The notes under the pieces are model-generated. The model ran no database searches and had not been told where the DNA came from. It was given only the letters and a program-made list of their open reading frames with translations. Below are positions 1-14,715 of a DNA stretch of 64,000 bases, one piece after another. The stretch is from [Phialemoniopsis] sp. UDSM-2020 (Eukaryota > Ascomycota > Sordariomycetes > Thyridiales > Thyridiaceae). Both the position numbers and the translations under genes were made by a program. Location of the stretch: contig JAEILZ010000003.1 in NCBI GenBank assembly GCA_018873225.1, positions 3,782,001 through 3,846,000 of the forward strand. The letters are read 5' to 3'. Numbering within the stretch: the stretch's first letter is position 1; the number at the start of each line of letters is the position of its first letter.

Positions 1-3000
1 TATATATAATATAAAAGTATAAATTAAGCCTTTAAGCTAGGATAGTAAAGTTAATATACTATAACTATATTTACTAGTATTAGAAACTATTACTATATCT
101 TTAAAATATAGATATTATATTTATTATATTAAATTAACTATATTAAATATACTATATTAGAATTAGTTATCTCTTCTTTTTAAAAGTTAAATTAATATAA
201 ATTATAATTATTTAGATATAATATAAAAGTATTTTTATTTATTCTTTAAAGATAAATTAAGTTATTTTTATTTCTTTAAATTATTTAAGATTTAAATTAA
301 TAGTATAATAATTTTATTTTACTTTATATTTAAGTTTTATCTTTATAAAAACCTAAAAAATCTTTTATTTATCTTTTTTATATTTCTTTTTAATACTTAT
401 AAAAGTCTATTATAAATTTAAAAGCTAATTATCTTTTTATTTTAAGGTATAATTTAGATTAAAAGTATAAAGATTTTTAATTCTAATTTTACTTTAATTT
501 AAGTTTAAGTTAAAATTATATTAATAATATCTTATAATATTTATCTTTTTAGTTAACTTAGCCTTATATATTTAAAGCTTTATAAACTATTTAAGTTAAA
601 TAATTTAGATTTAAAGAGCTACTAAATTAGATATAATAAAGATTAGAATTATTTTAATAATCTTAATTAGTTTAATATTACTAGCTAGCTAGATTATATT
701 TATTTTACTTATAAAGTAATTTATAGTTTTAAATAATTTAAATTACTTTCTATATTAAATTAATACTATCTTATTTTAAGTAATCTTTTAAAAAGATTTA
801 AAATTATAAAAAGATTATAATAAATTAAATAGAATAAGATAGATAAGATACTTAATAATATTTAATAGTATTTAATAATAAGATTAAATCTTAAAGATTT
901 AGAAATTTCTAAAAGAAACTACTATAAATACTCTTTTTAATTACTAGTAATTTACTAGTAATTCTATAATAATAGACTTTTAATATTAAATTACTATTAC
1001 TTAGGAAGGTTTATATTTTTATTATAATATATTAATAAATTAATAATAAATTTATAATTTAATTAAATTAAGTTTTATTTATAATTTCTTTTTATTTATT
1101 TTTTATAAATAGATTATAAATTAAATTAATATTAAAATAATAATAATTTATTTTAAAATTTAAATTAAATAATTTATATTAGTAATTCTTTTAATAGAAA
1201 TATTAAAATTATAATATATAAAGATATTTATATAAATTATCTTTAAAATAATATAAATATAATAATAAATAATTAATAAGATAAATTAAAAAGGATTTTT
1301 AATTATTAAATAAAAAGTTATAAATAAAATAAAAATAAAAAGAATAACTTATAAAAATTAAATTTAAAAAAGTTTTATAATAAATAATAATAAAAATATA
1401 ATAAGTTTTAATATAAATATAATATTTAATATAAGTAATTTAAATCTTAATTAATTAAAATTTAATATAATTTAATATTAAATTATTTATAAAAATCTTT
1501 TTTTTTATATTTAAAATATTAATAATAAATTAATAAAACTTTTTAATATTTTTTATATTTTAAAAGTAAATAAAAAAAATAATATTAAATTAATTTTAAA
1601 TTATTATTAAAAGAATATTTATAAATTAAAAAACTAAAAAAAATTAAAATTAAATTAAATTATTAATAATAATATTTAAAAAGTTAATATTAAATTATTA
1701 TTAAAATTATATTAAATATAAATTATTAAGAATTTTAATATTATTTATAATTAAATATTATTTAATAATAATTTATAAATATTTTTAATTTTTAATTATT
1801 ATAAAGATAATTTATAAATTATTAATAATTTAATAGAAAGAAAAAACTAAAATATAAATATATTAAAAAATAAAATTTTTAATAATAATATAATAATTAT
1901 AATAAGTTATAACTTTAATATTATAATAATATTTTATTAAAAAGATATAATTATTAATTAAATTATAAGTATTAAATTATTAATAAAAATAAATTATATA
2001 AGTTTATAAATAAAGAATAGAAAGTAATATTATTTTAATAATATATTAATTATAAAAAGAAGTTAAAAAGATAATAAAATAAAAGAATTTAATTTTAAAA
2101 GAGAAATAAAAAAAATTTAAAATTTAAAAAAAAAAAGATTTATTTATATTTAATTAATAATAAAATTAAGTAAAATATATATTTATAAACTTATTTAAAT
2201 AGCTAATTATAAATATATATTTAATAAATAAAAAGTAATTTAAAGAAATTAAATTTAAAATATTTTAATAATATAACTTAATAATATTATAATAATAATA
2301 TTAAATCCTTTAAATAAAGAATATAATTATATTAAAAGTATTATATATTATTAATATTTAATAAGACTATTAATTAATTTTAAAATTTTAATTAAACTTA
2401 ATAACTTTATTTAATTATTAATTAATTATTAAACTTTTAAATAGTTTATAATAAATTTAATTTTATTTATTTTTTTAATTTTTAATTTATATAATTATCT
2501 TTTTAATATATTTTAAATTAATTTAAAAATTACTTTATATAATTTTTAAAAGCTTAAATAACCTTTTTTAAGTTATTATTAATAATAATTAAAATTAATA
2601 AGAAGTTTTATACTTTTTAAATATTAATAAAAAGATATTTAAAAACTAATAGATTTATTTTATTATTTAAATTAAAGCTTATAATATAATCTTTAAATTT
2701 ATTAATATTAAACTTTAGTAAATTTTTATTTATTTAAATCTTTAACTTCTTAATAAAGCTTTTAAAAAAAGAAATAAAATAAACTTTAAATTAAGTTTTA
2801 TATTTCTTTAGTATTTTTAAATTATATTTAACTTTATAAAATTATAAAATTTTAATAAAATTTATTTATATAATTTAAAAAGAGATAAAGATAAAGATAA
2901 AATAAAAAAAGAAAAAGATAATTATAAAATTAAAAGTATTCTTTTATATATAAAAAAGATTATAAATAAAAGTCTTTTTAATAAAAGTTATTAAAACTTA

Positions 3001-4079
3001 TAAACTAGATTTATTTATTATTAATAATATTATTTATAATATAAAAATTATATTTTATAATTTATAAAACTATTTTAAAAATAAATATTTAAATATATTA
3101 TAATAATTATAAGTTTATATTTATAATTAAATTAAAAATTAAAATTTAAAATTTAAGTTTAATTCTTTATATATATAAAGATAAATTAAATCTTTAAATT
3201 AAAATAATTAATTTAATATATTATAATTATATTTATTAATATTAAGAATTATTATTATATTTTTAAAATATAAATATTATATTTATTATATTAAATTAAT
3301 TATATTAAATATAAAAAAGATCTTTAATATTATCTTTATAAATTATATTTATAGTAAAATAATAAAGATTATATAGTATTTTTTTAATTATTACTTAAAA
3401 ATTAAATAAAAGAGATAAAAAATAAAAAGTTAAATTAAGATTCTTTTAATCTTATAATTAAATAACTTAAAAACTATTAATATTATTATAAAATAAATTA
3501 TAAATTTAAAAAGACTTTTTTAATATAATCTTATTAAGAAAGTTATTAATAAAATTATAAAAAGAAAACTATAATAATAAGAATAATTATTAATTAAAAG
3601 TTTTTTTTAAGTTTTTATTAAAATTTTATTTAATTCTTAATAATAAACTTATTATAAGAATGTTAAAAACTATTAATTATTTAATTAATTAATTTATAAT
3701 CTTTAAAAATAAAAATTTTATTTAAAAAAGTTAATAAGATTATAATTAAAATTTAAAATTCTTTTAAAAAATAAATTTATCTTTTTTATTATCTAATTTA
3801 TTTTTTATAATAATATTTTTATTATTAAATACTTATAAGTTAATATTATTATTATTATTAAAATTTTTATTATTAGTTTTATTAATATTCTTATAAAAAA
3901 CTTATTAATAAAAAGTCTTTCTAATAAGTTAAATATATTAATATAAGATTATAATAATTATTTTATTAAATTAATTTTTTATAACTAATAAGTTATTATA
4001 AGTAATTTATTTTAAATTTATATTAATCTTATTAAAAATATTATTATAATTAATAATATTATAATTTAAATAATTATAA

Positions 4080-4158
4080 TTTATTAAATTAACTGTATTA
4101 AATATACTGTGTTAGGATTAGTTGTCTTTTCTTTTTAGAGGCTAAACTGATATAAATA
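4080..4158 (+). repeat. Short, less-mutated fragment of the repeat family
   Basis: Same sequence family as the tails at about 121-215, 5,827-5,919 and 10,130-10,220, but it keeps G and C at positions where the other copies have A or T (for example CTGTGTTAGGATTAGTTGTC and AGAGGCTAAACTGAT). Comparing it with its neighbours shows G-to-A and C-to-T changes in the other copies, the direction expected of RIP. Confidence 0.7.
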
Positions 4159-4164
4159 ATTTTT

Positions 4165-5150
4165 ATTTAAATAATTATAATTTATATTAGTTTAATCTTT
4201 AAAAAAAGAAGTAATTAATTTTAATATAATATATTTAATATAATTAATTTAATATAATAAATATAATATTTATATTTTAAAAATATAATAATAATTTTTA
4301 ATATTAATAAATATAATTATAATATATTAATTTAATTATTTTAATTTAAAAGTTTAATTTTTATTAATTCTTTATATATATAAAGAGTTAAAATTAAATT
4401 TAAATTTAGAATTTAAACTTTAAATTTAATTATAAATATAAACTTATAATTATAATAATATATTATTTAAATATTTATTTTTAAAATAACTTTTTATAAA
4501 TTATAAAATATAATTTTTATATAAATGATATTATTAATTATAAATAAATTTACTTTATAAGTTTTAATAATTTTTATTAAAAAGATTAATTATTTATAGT
4601 TTTTCTTTATATATAAAAGAATATATTTAATTTTATATCTTTTTTTTTTCTATTTTATTTCTATTTCTATCTCCTTTTATATATAAAAGTAAATTAATTA
4701 TAATTTATTATTATTATTTAAAATTAATTTAAAATTAAAAATACTATTAAAAATAAAAAATAAATTTTTTTTTTATTTTTAAAAGAAATATTATATAGCT
4801 ATATATTAAAATAAATAAAATATTATAATTATTAAAATTTAAAATTAAAAAACTTAAAGTCTTTATAAAAAAGCTTAATTTTAAAGATAATATAATTATA
4901 TTAGCTTTTAATTATATTTTTTTTAATACTTAAGAAGTATATATCTTTTTAGAAATTTTAAAAATTATTATTATTATATAAAGATTAAAAGTTATTTAAA
5001 ACTTTTATAACTTTAAAAAGTAATATTAAGCTTAGTTTAAATATATTAAAAGAATAATTTAAAAAATTAAAAATTAAATTAACTTCTTTAAATAAATATT
5101 ATTTATATTTTTAAAAAAGAAATCTTATATTTATTTAAAATTATAAAAAT
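4165..5150 (-). repeat. Inverted copy of the long repeat unit
   Basis: Aligns by eye with 12,478-13,450 in the same orientation. It starts head-to-head against a short forward fragment (4,080-4,158) of the same family, producing a small imperfect palindrome around 4,160. Confidence 0.6.
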
Positions 5151-7730
5151 TAATTAAAAAAAGATTAAATTAATTAATTAATTAATTAATTTTTAATTTT
5201 AATTTTTTTTTAATTAATTAATTTTAATCTTTTTTTAATTAATTAATTTTTTTTTAATTAATTAATTTTAATTTTTAAAAAGATTAATTAATTAATTTAA
5301 TTATTTATATAAATTAAATATAAACTTTAAGTTAATTTTAAGTAGTAATTATAGATTATAATTAATTTTTTTTTTATATATAAAAGAAGATAAAGATAAA
5401 AATAGAATAGAAGAAGAAAGAGATAGCTATAAAACTAAATATACTCTTTTATATATAGAGAAAAGCTATAAATAACTAATCTTTTTAATAAAAATTATTA
5501 AAACTTATAAAGTAGATTTACTTATAGCTAGTAATATTATTTATAATATAAAAGTTATATCTTATAGTTTATAAAATTATTTTAAAGATAGATATTTAAA
5601 TAGTATATTATTATAACTATAGAATAAATAATATTTATAATTTAAGATTTTATATTTATAGTTCAGTTTAAAGTTTAAATTTTAAATTTAATTTTAATTT
5701 TTTATATATATAAAGATTTAATAAAAATTAAGCCTTTAAATTAAAATAATAGAATTAATATATTATAATTATATTTATTAGTATTAAAAACTATTATTAT
5801 ATCTTTAAAATATAGATATTATATTTATTATATTAAATTTATTATATTAAATATATTATATTAGAATTAGTTATTTCTTCTTTTTAAAGATTGAATTAAT
5901 ATAAATTATAATTATTTAAATATAAATTAAATATTTTAAAAATTTAAAAAAAATTTAAAAAAAATCTATTTTATTTTAATAATTAATTAACTTTTTATAA
6001 AAATTAAATTATTAAATCTTTTTTATTAAATTTTAATTAATTTAATATTATTAATTTAATTTAAAATTATAAATTTTTATTTATTTAATTTATTAATTTA
6101 ATTAATTTTTATAAATTAATTTTAATTTTTATTTATCTATATATTATTTTATATTAAAATATTTTAAATCTTTATATTAATATTATTTATTTAATAAATA
6201 TTACTTTTTAAATTAATTATATTAAATTATTATAAAAATATTAATATTAATTTTATAATATAAATTTTAATTAATTAAATTTTAATTAAATGAATTCTTT
6301 TTATAAGTATTTTTTATTTAATTATTTAAAATATTTAATTAATTTTTATTATTTTAATTTCTTTAAAATTTTAAAATTATTATTATTATTTATTTTAATT
6401 AAATCTTAATATATTTTTATAAATTTTAAATTTTAAATTAAATTTTTAATAAATAATTAATTAAATCTATTATTAAGATAATATTAAGATATTTAACTTT
6501 TTTTATATTAAAAACTTAATTTAATTTCTTTTAAAATAAAATATTTATTTATTTTTTTTATTTTTTAAGTTAATTAAATTATATTCTATTTAATTATTAT
6601 AATAATAATTAAAAGTTTAATAAATTCTTTATAAAAATATTAAATTAAATAAATTAAAAGTTATTTAAAGAAATAAATAAAATAATTAAAACTTATATTA
6701 ATATAATATTATTAATTTTTATTTTTATTTTTAATTATTTAAATACTTTATAATATTTTTTATTTATTTTTTTAATTTTTAAACTTTATTTTAAAAAAAT
6801 CTATAAATTAATTTAATTAATAATTTTTATTATTATTAGATTTTAATATTTAATAAATTTAATTTAAATAAATTTATTACTAATAAAATCTTATTTTTTT
6901 TATTTTAAATTTAATCTTTTTAAAATAATAAACTTAATTAAATTATCTTTCTATTTAAGTATAATAAAAAAAGTAAAGTTTAAAATTCTTAAAGTTTATT
7001 TAACTAGTCTTTCTCTCTCTTTTAAATCTTTAATTTCTCTTAATTTTTTAATTAACTAACTAGTTTACTAACTAATTAACTAATAAATCAACTACTTCTT
7101 TATCTATTTCTTATATTAAAATAATTAGCTCTATTTAAAATAGTTAATTTTCTAATTTAAATTTTAATATTCTTAATAGTTTTAAGTCTTTTAACTTTAA
7201 TAACCCTTTTAAATTTAATATTCTTTTCTTTAAAGATTTAATTACTTTTAAAAGTAATCTCTTTAAATTAACTCTTTTTAATTCTTCTTTTAACTTTATT
7301 AACTCTATTAATACTATTAACTTTAAGTTTAAACTTTATTTTAAATTTAAAATCTCTTTTAATTTCCTCTTTATAGTAGATATTTTTTAAATTTTTTTAA
7401 ATTAACTTCTAACTTTAAATAATTTAAATCTAATTAACTATTAGTAACTACTTTAAAAAGAAAAAAAAAAGACTAAAAAAGATTAATAACCCTTTATTTT
7501 AAATACTTATTAATATTAACTTTAAATAAATAAAATTAATTTCTAAGATAAAAAGAAAGACTAATAAGTTTAAAAATAATAAAAATTAAAAGTTTTATTA
7601 TATTTATATTAAAAAGTTTAAAAAATAAAAAAAGTTTTTATTAGTTAGTTAGTTAGTTAAATTTAATAAATTACTTTTTAAAAAATTAAAAGTTTTTAAA
7701 TAGAAAATTATTATTTAAATTAATTTAAAT

Positions 7731-7945
7731 TAAAAATATTTAATTAATATTTATTTATCCTTTTAAAAATATTTAATTAATATTTATTTATTCTTTTAAG
7801 AATATTTAATTAATATTAATTATTCTTTTAAGAATATTTAATTAATATTTATTTATTTTTTTAAAAATATTTAATTTATATTAATTATCTTTTAAGAATA
7901 TTTAATTAATATTAATTATCTTTTTAAAAATATTAAATTAATATT
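7731..7945 (+). repeat. AT-rich minisatellite, unit about 31-34 bp
   Basis: About seven imperfect tandem copies of a unit containing AATATTTAATTAATATT followed by a T-rich CTTTTAA spacer. Copies begin near 7,732, 7,765, 7,798, 7,829, 7,862, 7,892 and 7,924. Confidence 0.75.
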
Positions 7946-9124
7946 TTACTTTTATTATTAATTAATACTAATTTAATTCTTTAAAGTCTTTTAATAATAA
8001 ATATCTAATTTTAAATATAGAATATTTATTAAATATTTAAATAGTAATTAAATAATTAAATTTTAATTAATTAATACCTTTTAATTATATTTTTAATTAA
8101 TAAATATAATAATTTAATATTTAAAGATTATAATCTCTTTATATAATTAAATATTTTATTATTCTTATTAATATCTTTATAATTTAAAGGTTTTATATAA
8201 TATTTATTTAAATTATTAAATTCTAAATATTAAATAATTATTTTAAAGATTTTAAAATAAATTCTATTTTAAATTCTAATTATTCTTTAACTAATTTAAA
8301 TATTCATTTTAATAGTAATAATAAATCTAATATTATAATTAATTAAAATTCCTCTTTTTAACCTATAAAAACTTCTTAAAAAATTAATTATAATTATCTT
8401 AAATATAATATAAATAAAGATTTAAATAATCTTTATATTTTTTAAGAAAGACTATATATAAAAGCTTTATTATTTATTAAAAAAGAAAAAAAAAATTATA
8501 ATAAAATATATTATATAAATAAATTTTATTATTTTATTTAAATTTTAATTTATTTAAATATTTTAATTAATTAAATTAAATAAATATTCTTATAAATAAA
8601 TAGTTAATTAATAAGAATTTTAAAGTTCTAATTTAATATAATATTATAAATTAAAATATTTTATTATAACTTATAATAAAATCTTTAAAAAAAACCTTAA
8701 AAAAAGTAAATTATTTTATTTATAAATAATAATTTAAATATAATTTTAAAATATTTATTAATTTATTAATAGAAAATAATTCTTTTATTATTTTTAAAGA
8801 CTTTTTCTTTAGTTTATTAACTAAAAAAAGATTTAAAATAAATATTCTATTAGAAAATAAATTTAATAAAGAAGAAGCTTATAATATAATATTAACTTTT
8901 ATTATAAAAAATAATCTTTCTTTTAATATATTAAATTTTAATTCTTTTAAAAATTTATTATCTTATTTTAATAAGTATTAAATATTTATTTTTATTTATT
9001 TATAATTTAAATAATATATATATTAATTATATTTTAAATTTATTTCTATTTTAAATAATACTTTTCTTCTTATTTTAAAATATCTTTAAAAATCTTACTT
9101 ATTTTATTAATATAATTATTATAT

Positions 9125-10222
9125 CTTTCTTTAAATAAAAGATATAATTATATTAAAAGTATTATATATTATTAATATTTAATAAGACTATTAATTAACT
9201 TTAAAATCTTAATTAAGCTTAATAACTTTATTTAATTATTAATTAACTATTTAATTATTAACTAACTATTTAACTACTAATTAATTATTTAATTTTTAAG
9301 TAGTTTATAATAAGTCTTTACTTCTTAGTCCTTTAAGCTATTCTTTTAATATATTTAAGTTAAGCTTAATATTACTCTTTAAAGCTATAAAAGGCTTAAA
9401 TAACTTTTAATCTCTATATAATAGTAGTAATCTTTAGAATCCTTAAGAAGATATATACTTCTTAAGTATTAAAAAGGATATAATTAAAGATTAATATAAT
9501 TATATTATCTTTAAAATTAAGTTTTATTATAAAGATTTTAAGTTTTTTAATTTTAGGTTTTAATAATTATAATATTTTATTTATTTTAATATATAGCTAT
9601 ATAGTATTTCTTTTAAAAATAGAAAAGAAAGGTTTTTTTACTTTTAATAATATTTTTAATTTTAAATTAATTTTAAATAGTAATAATAGATTATAATTAA
9701 TTTATTTTTATATATAAGAAAAGATAAAAATAAAGATAAAATAGAAAAAAAAAGAAATATAAAATTAAATATATTCTTTTATATATAAAAAAAAGTTATA
9801 AATAATTAATCTTTTTAATAAAAATTATTAAAACTTATAAAATAGATTTATTTATAGCTAATAATATTATTTATAGTATAAAAGTTATATTCTATAGTTT
9901 ATAAAACTATTTTAAAGATAGATATTTAAATTAATAGTATATTATTATAATTATAGATTTATATTTATAATTAAATTTAAAGTTTAAATTTTAAATTTAA
10001 GTTTAGCTTTTTATATATATAGAAATAGATTAAGTCTTTAAATTAGAATAATAGAATTAATATATTATAATTATATTTATTAATATTAGAAATAATTATT
10101 ATATCTTTAAAATATAAATATTATATTTATTATATTAAATTAATTATATTAAATATATTATATTAGGATTAATTATTTCTTTTTTTTAAAGGCTAAATTA
10201 ATATAAATTATAATTATTTAAA
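9125..10222 (+). repeat. Long degraded repeat unit, copy in + orientation
   Basis: This stretch of about 1.1 kb is the most complete forward copy of a repeat found throughout the AT block. Its 3' end carries a recognisable tail of the form GGATTAATT..TTTTTTAAAGGCTAAATT. The reverse complement of the same unit, over nearly the same length, is at 12,478-13,612. Related forward pieces are seen at 1-215 (3' part only), about 2,330-3,310 (diverged, truncated), and about 5,320-5,922. I matched these by eye, so the ends are approximate. Confidence 0.65.
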
Positions 10223-12477
10223 TAATTATTATATTTTTAAAATAAATATTAAATATATAAAGCTTATAAGCTCTTATAAAATATATTAATTTACTTTTTT
10301 AAAATATAAATTATATTTTATAATATAAGACTTACTTTTTATAAATCTTTTAAATTACTTTTAAATATTTATAATTTATATTTATATTAATATTATAACT
10401 TATTAAATTAATATTATTTATAAAACTTATTATTAAAATCTTTTAAATTATTTTTAGTTTTTTATATAGTTTTATAATATATAATAGAAAGAGAATAAAT
10501 AAAAGTAATAACTTTTAAGAAATATTAATATTAAATATATATTATAAATTTATTTTTTTATTAAAATAAAAGTATATTTTTCTTTTAATTATAAAACTTT
10601 TAATTTATTTAATAATTTAATTTAAATATTCTATTATATATAGAATTTTATAAAGTCTTTAAATATTAACTATATTAAATATTTCTTAAATATTAAACTA
10701 TAAAAATATAATAATTATATAATAGTTTTATTTTTAAACTTAATTATAAATATAAATCTATAATTATAATAATATACTATTAATTTAAATATTTATCTTT
10801 AAAATAGTTTTATAAATTATAAAATATAATTTTTATATTAATATAAATAATATTATTAATTATAAATAAATTTATTTTATAAGTTTTAATAATTTTTATT
10901 AGAAAAATTAATTATTTATAATCTTTTTTTATATATAAAAAAGTATATTTAATTTTATAATTATTTTTTTTTTATCTCTCTTTAAATTATATAAATAAAT
11001 TTTATTAAATTTTATAATATTATAAAACTAAATATAATCTATTTAAAATAATAAAAAAAAAAAAAATTTAAATTTAAAAAATATTAAATTTTTTTTCTTT
11101 AAAACCTTATTAAAAAACTATATATTATTATAAAGAAAATATAATTAAAACCTTACTTTAAAGATTTAAAAGATTTTATTAATAAATTTAATTTTAATAA
11201 TAATATAATCTTAATAGTTTTTAAATATCTTCTTATTAATAATTAAAAAATATTTTTTTTTTTATATATTTAAAAGGTTATTTCTAATTTATAAAAGATT
11301 ATTTAAATCTTTAATAACTATAAAAAGTAGTTTAAAGATTAATTTAAATATATAAAAAGAAAGATTTAAAAGATTAAAAATTAAATAAGTAAATAAGATT
11401 AGCTTCTTTAAATAAATATTATTTTTATTTTTAAAGAAAGAATCTTATATTATAAACTATTTAAAAATTAAATAATTAATTAATAATTAAATAGAATTAT
11501 TAAATTTAATTAAGATTTTAAAATTAATTAATAGTTTTATTAAATATTAATAATATATAATACTTTTAATATAATTATATTTTTTATTTAAAGGATAATT
11601 ATAATTATAATTATTATTAATTTAAAAGTGAATTTTAATATATAATTAATTAAATTTACTTATAAAAAACTTTTAAAAGTTAAAAAAAATAAAATCTTTT
11701 TAATAATATTTTTATTAAAATAAATTATTATATTTTTTATATAATAAACTTTATTAAGCTTTTTTTATAAAACTATATAAAATAATTTATTCTTTTTATT
11801 ATTAAAAAAATAATAAAAAAGATTTATTTATAATAAAAAAACTTTATAATAAATTTAATAAATATAAAAAGAAGAATTAATTATTAAAAAGAGTTTATTA
11901 ATATAATAAATTATATTAAAATAATAATTATAAGATTTATATTTAATTTTAGTTTTATTAATATAATAAATCTTTTTATATTACTTATAATTATTATTAA
12001 AAATAAAATAAATATTATTTAAAAAAGAAATAAAATAAAAATTAAATATATTATTATAATTATTATTTAAATAATTATTATTATAATAATTATTATAATT
12101 TTTATTATTCTTATAAATATAATAAAATTAATTTAAATAATTATTTTTATTATAATCTTTATTATTCTTATAAATTTAATAAATTTAATCTTATTAATTA
12201 TTCTTTTTATTATTATAATTTTTATTATAATTATTATTATAAAAAATATTATTTTAATCTTTTAAGAAATTATTTTAATAAAAATTATAATTCTATTTAT
12301 AATTATTTTAATTTTAATTATTTTAATTATTATATTTTAAAAATAGAAAAAAACTAATAATTATAAAATTAATTATTATTTTAATAATTATTTAAAGAAT
12401 ATAAAAAAATTAAATAATTATTATTAAAATAAAAAAACTTTTTTTTCTTATTAATTATAATCTTTATATATTATTTA

Positions 12478-13612
12478 AATAATTATAATTTATATTAATT
12501 TAATCTTTAAAAAGAAGAAATAACTAATTTTAATATAATATATTTAATATAATATATTTAATATAATATATTTAATATAATTAATTTAATATAATAAATA
12601 TAATAAATATAATATTTATATTTTAAAGATATAATAATAATTTTTAATATTAATAAATATAATTATAATATATTAATTTAATTATTTTAATTTAAAAACT
12701 TAATCTTTATTAATTTTTTATATATATAAAGAATTAAATTTAAATTTAGAATTTAAATTTTAAATTTAATTATAAATATAAACTTATAATTATAATAATA
12801 TATTATTAATTTAAATATTTATTTTTAAAATAGTTTTATAAATTATAAAATATAATTTCTATATAAATAATATTTTTAATTATAAATAAACTTATTTTAT
12901 AAATTTTAATAATTTTTATTAAAAAAATTAATTATTTATAATCTCTTTTTATATATAAAAAATATATTTAATTTTATATTTTTTTTTATTTTTTTTATTT
13001 TTTTTATTTTTTTTATATATAAAAATAAATTAATTATAATTTATTATTATAAAAATACTATTAAAAATAAAAATAAATTTTTTATTTTATTTTTAAAAGA
13101 AATATTATATAGTTATATATTAAAATAAATAAATTATAATAACTATTAAAACTTAAAATTTAAAATTTAAAGTCTTTATAAAAGAGTTTAATTTTAAAAA
13201 TAATATAATTATATTAATTTTTAATTATATTCTTTTTAATATTTAAAAAGTATATATCTTTTTAAGGATTTTAAAAATTATTATTATTATATAAAAATTA
13301 AAAGTTATTTAAGCTTTTTATAGCTTTAAAGAGTAATATTAAATTTAATTTAAATATATTAAAAGAATAATTTAAAAAACTAAAAAGTAGAATTAATTTC
13401 TTTAAATAAGTATTATTTATATTTTTAAAAAAGAAATTTTATATTTATTATAAACTATTTAAAGATTAAATAATTAATTAATAATTAAATAATTAATTAA
13501 TAATTAAATAAAATTATTAAATTTAATTAAAATTTTAAAATTAATTAATAGTTTTATTAAATATTAATAATATATAATATTTTTAATATAATTATATTTT
13601 TTATTTAAAGAA
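12478..13612 (-). repeat. Long degraded repeat unit, inverted copy
   Basis: Reverse-complement copy of the unit at 9,125-10,222. It is also similar, in the same orientation, to 4,165-5,150 over nearly 1 kb, including the blocks around TATATCTTTTTA and AAAGTCTTTATAAAA. A third, more diverged inverted relative lies at about 10,735-11,600. The pair 9,125-10,222 and 12,478-13,612 therefore forms a large inverted repeat around 2.2 kb of AT-rich DNA. Whether this is one element with long inverted termini or two independent insertions cannot be decided by eye. Confidence 0.6.
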
Positions 13613-14107
13613 AAATAATATTTATATTTAATAAAAATATTCTTTTTATTAATAAAATATTTAATATAATAAGAATAATTTTTTTTAAAAGATTTATTAA
13701 TAAAATTAATAATAATTTTATAAAAAAAATAATAAAATTTATATTATAATTTTATTATTATTTTTTAATTAGAAAAAAAGAAAGAAAATATATATTTATA
13801 TTTATTATTATTTAAAAGAAAAAAAAAGAAAAAAAATATATATTTATATTTATTATTATTTAAAAGAAAAAAAATTTTAAAATTAAAAGAAAAAGCTTTT
13901 TTTATAAATTTTAAAAGATAATTCTTTAAATTATTTATAAAATTATAATAATATTATTAATAATTTAAAAATATTATTAAATCTTTTTTAAAAAATTTTT
14001 TTTAAAAAATTCTTTTTTTTATTATTTTTTATTTTAAATATTTCTTATTTTCTTTTTAAAAATTAATAATAAAATTAATTAATAAATAAATAATTATTTA
14101 TAAAATT

Positions 14108-14245
14108 ATACTAAATATTTTTTATTTTTCTTTTAAAAATTATAATAAATATTTTTTATTTTTCTTTTAAAAATTATAATAAATATTTTTTATTTTTCTT
14201 TTAAAAATTATAATAAATATTTTTTATTTTTCTTTTAAAAATTAA
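14108..14245 (+). repeat. Tandem repeat, unit about 34 bp
   Basis: Four nearly identical copies of a unit with the core AAATATTTTTTATTTTTC followed by TTTTAAAAATTATAAT. The last copy differs at its 3' end. It lies about 450 bp from the edge of the AT block. Confidence 0.8.
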
Positions 14246-14715
14246 TAATAAAATTAACTTTTAAATAAATAATTATTTAATTATAAATATAATTTTTTAT
14301 AATAAATAAAATAATATTTTAAAAAAAAATTTAAATAAAAAGTAAATTTACTATATAAAAATTTAATTTAAAATATTTTATATTTTTATTATTTTATTAT
14401 AAATATAATTTATAAAAATAATTATTTTATATATATATATATATATATTTAATATAATTATATTTTCTATTTAAAGAAAATTTAATTTATATTTTTTATT
14501 TAAAAAGAATTTATTTTATATATTTTTTTAAAAAAAGATTTTAATATAATTATATTTAAAAATTTAAAACTTATAATTATTTAACTTTTTTTAAATTTTA
14601 AAATTTAATTTTAAATTTTTAAAAAGTAATTTATTATAAAATATAGTAAAATATAAATTAATACTCTATCTACCCCCTCCTACTTATATATATTATAACT
14701 CCTCTATAGAATACC

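Larger units (their letters stand above)
1..14660. repeat. AT-rich block of RIP-degraded repeats
   Basis: Nearly all bases are A or T and there is no open reading frame worth annotating. Recognisable segments recur in both orientations, so this is repeated DNA, not simple low-complexity drift. The loss of nearly all C and G across duplicated DNA is what repeat-induced point mutation produces in Pezizomycotina (established knowledge). I infer that these are dead transposons, probably retroelements or inverted-repeat elements, nested in each other. The change to normal composition occurs within a few tens of bases near 14,660-14,700. The block could be a centromeric, subtelomeric or dispersed AT isochore; no telomere repeat is visible, so I cannot choose. 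Slightly less extreme composition is seen at about 6,950-7,450 and 9,290-9,560. Confidence 0.9.

Noticed and set aside
12000..12340. TTATTA-rich segment as a CRISPR-like or coding repeat
   Set aside because: No regular repeat-spacer structure and stop codons in all frames; it is low-complexity AT sequence.
1..14660. Mitochondrial origin for the AT-rich block
   Set aside because: Fungal mitochondrial DNA keeps long open frames and tRNAs. Here none are visible, and repeated copies show C-to-T and G-to-A decay, which fits nuclear RIP.
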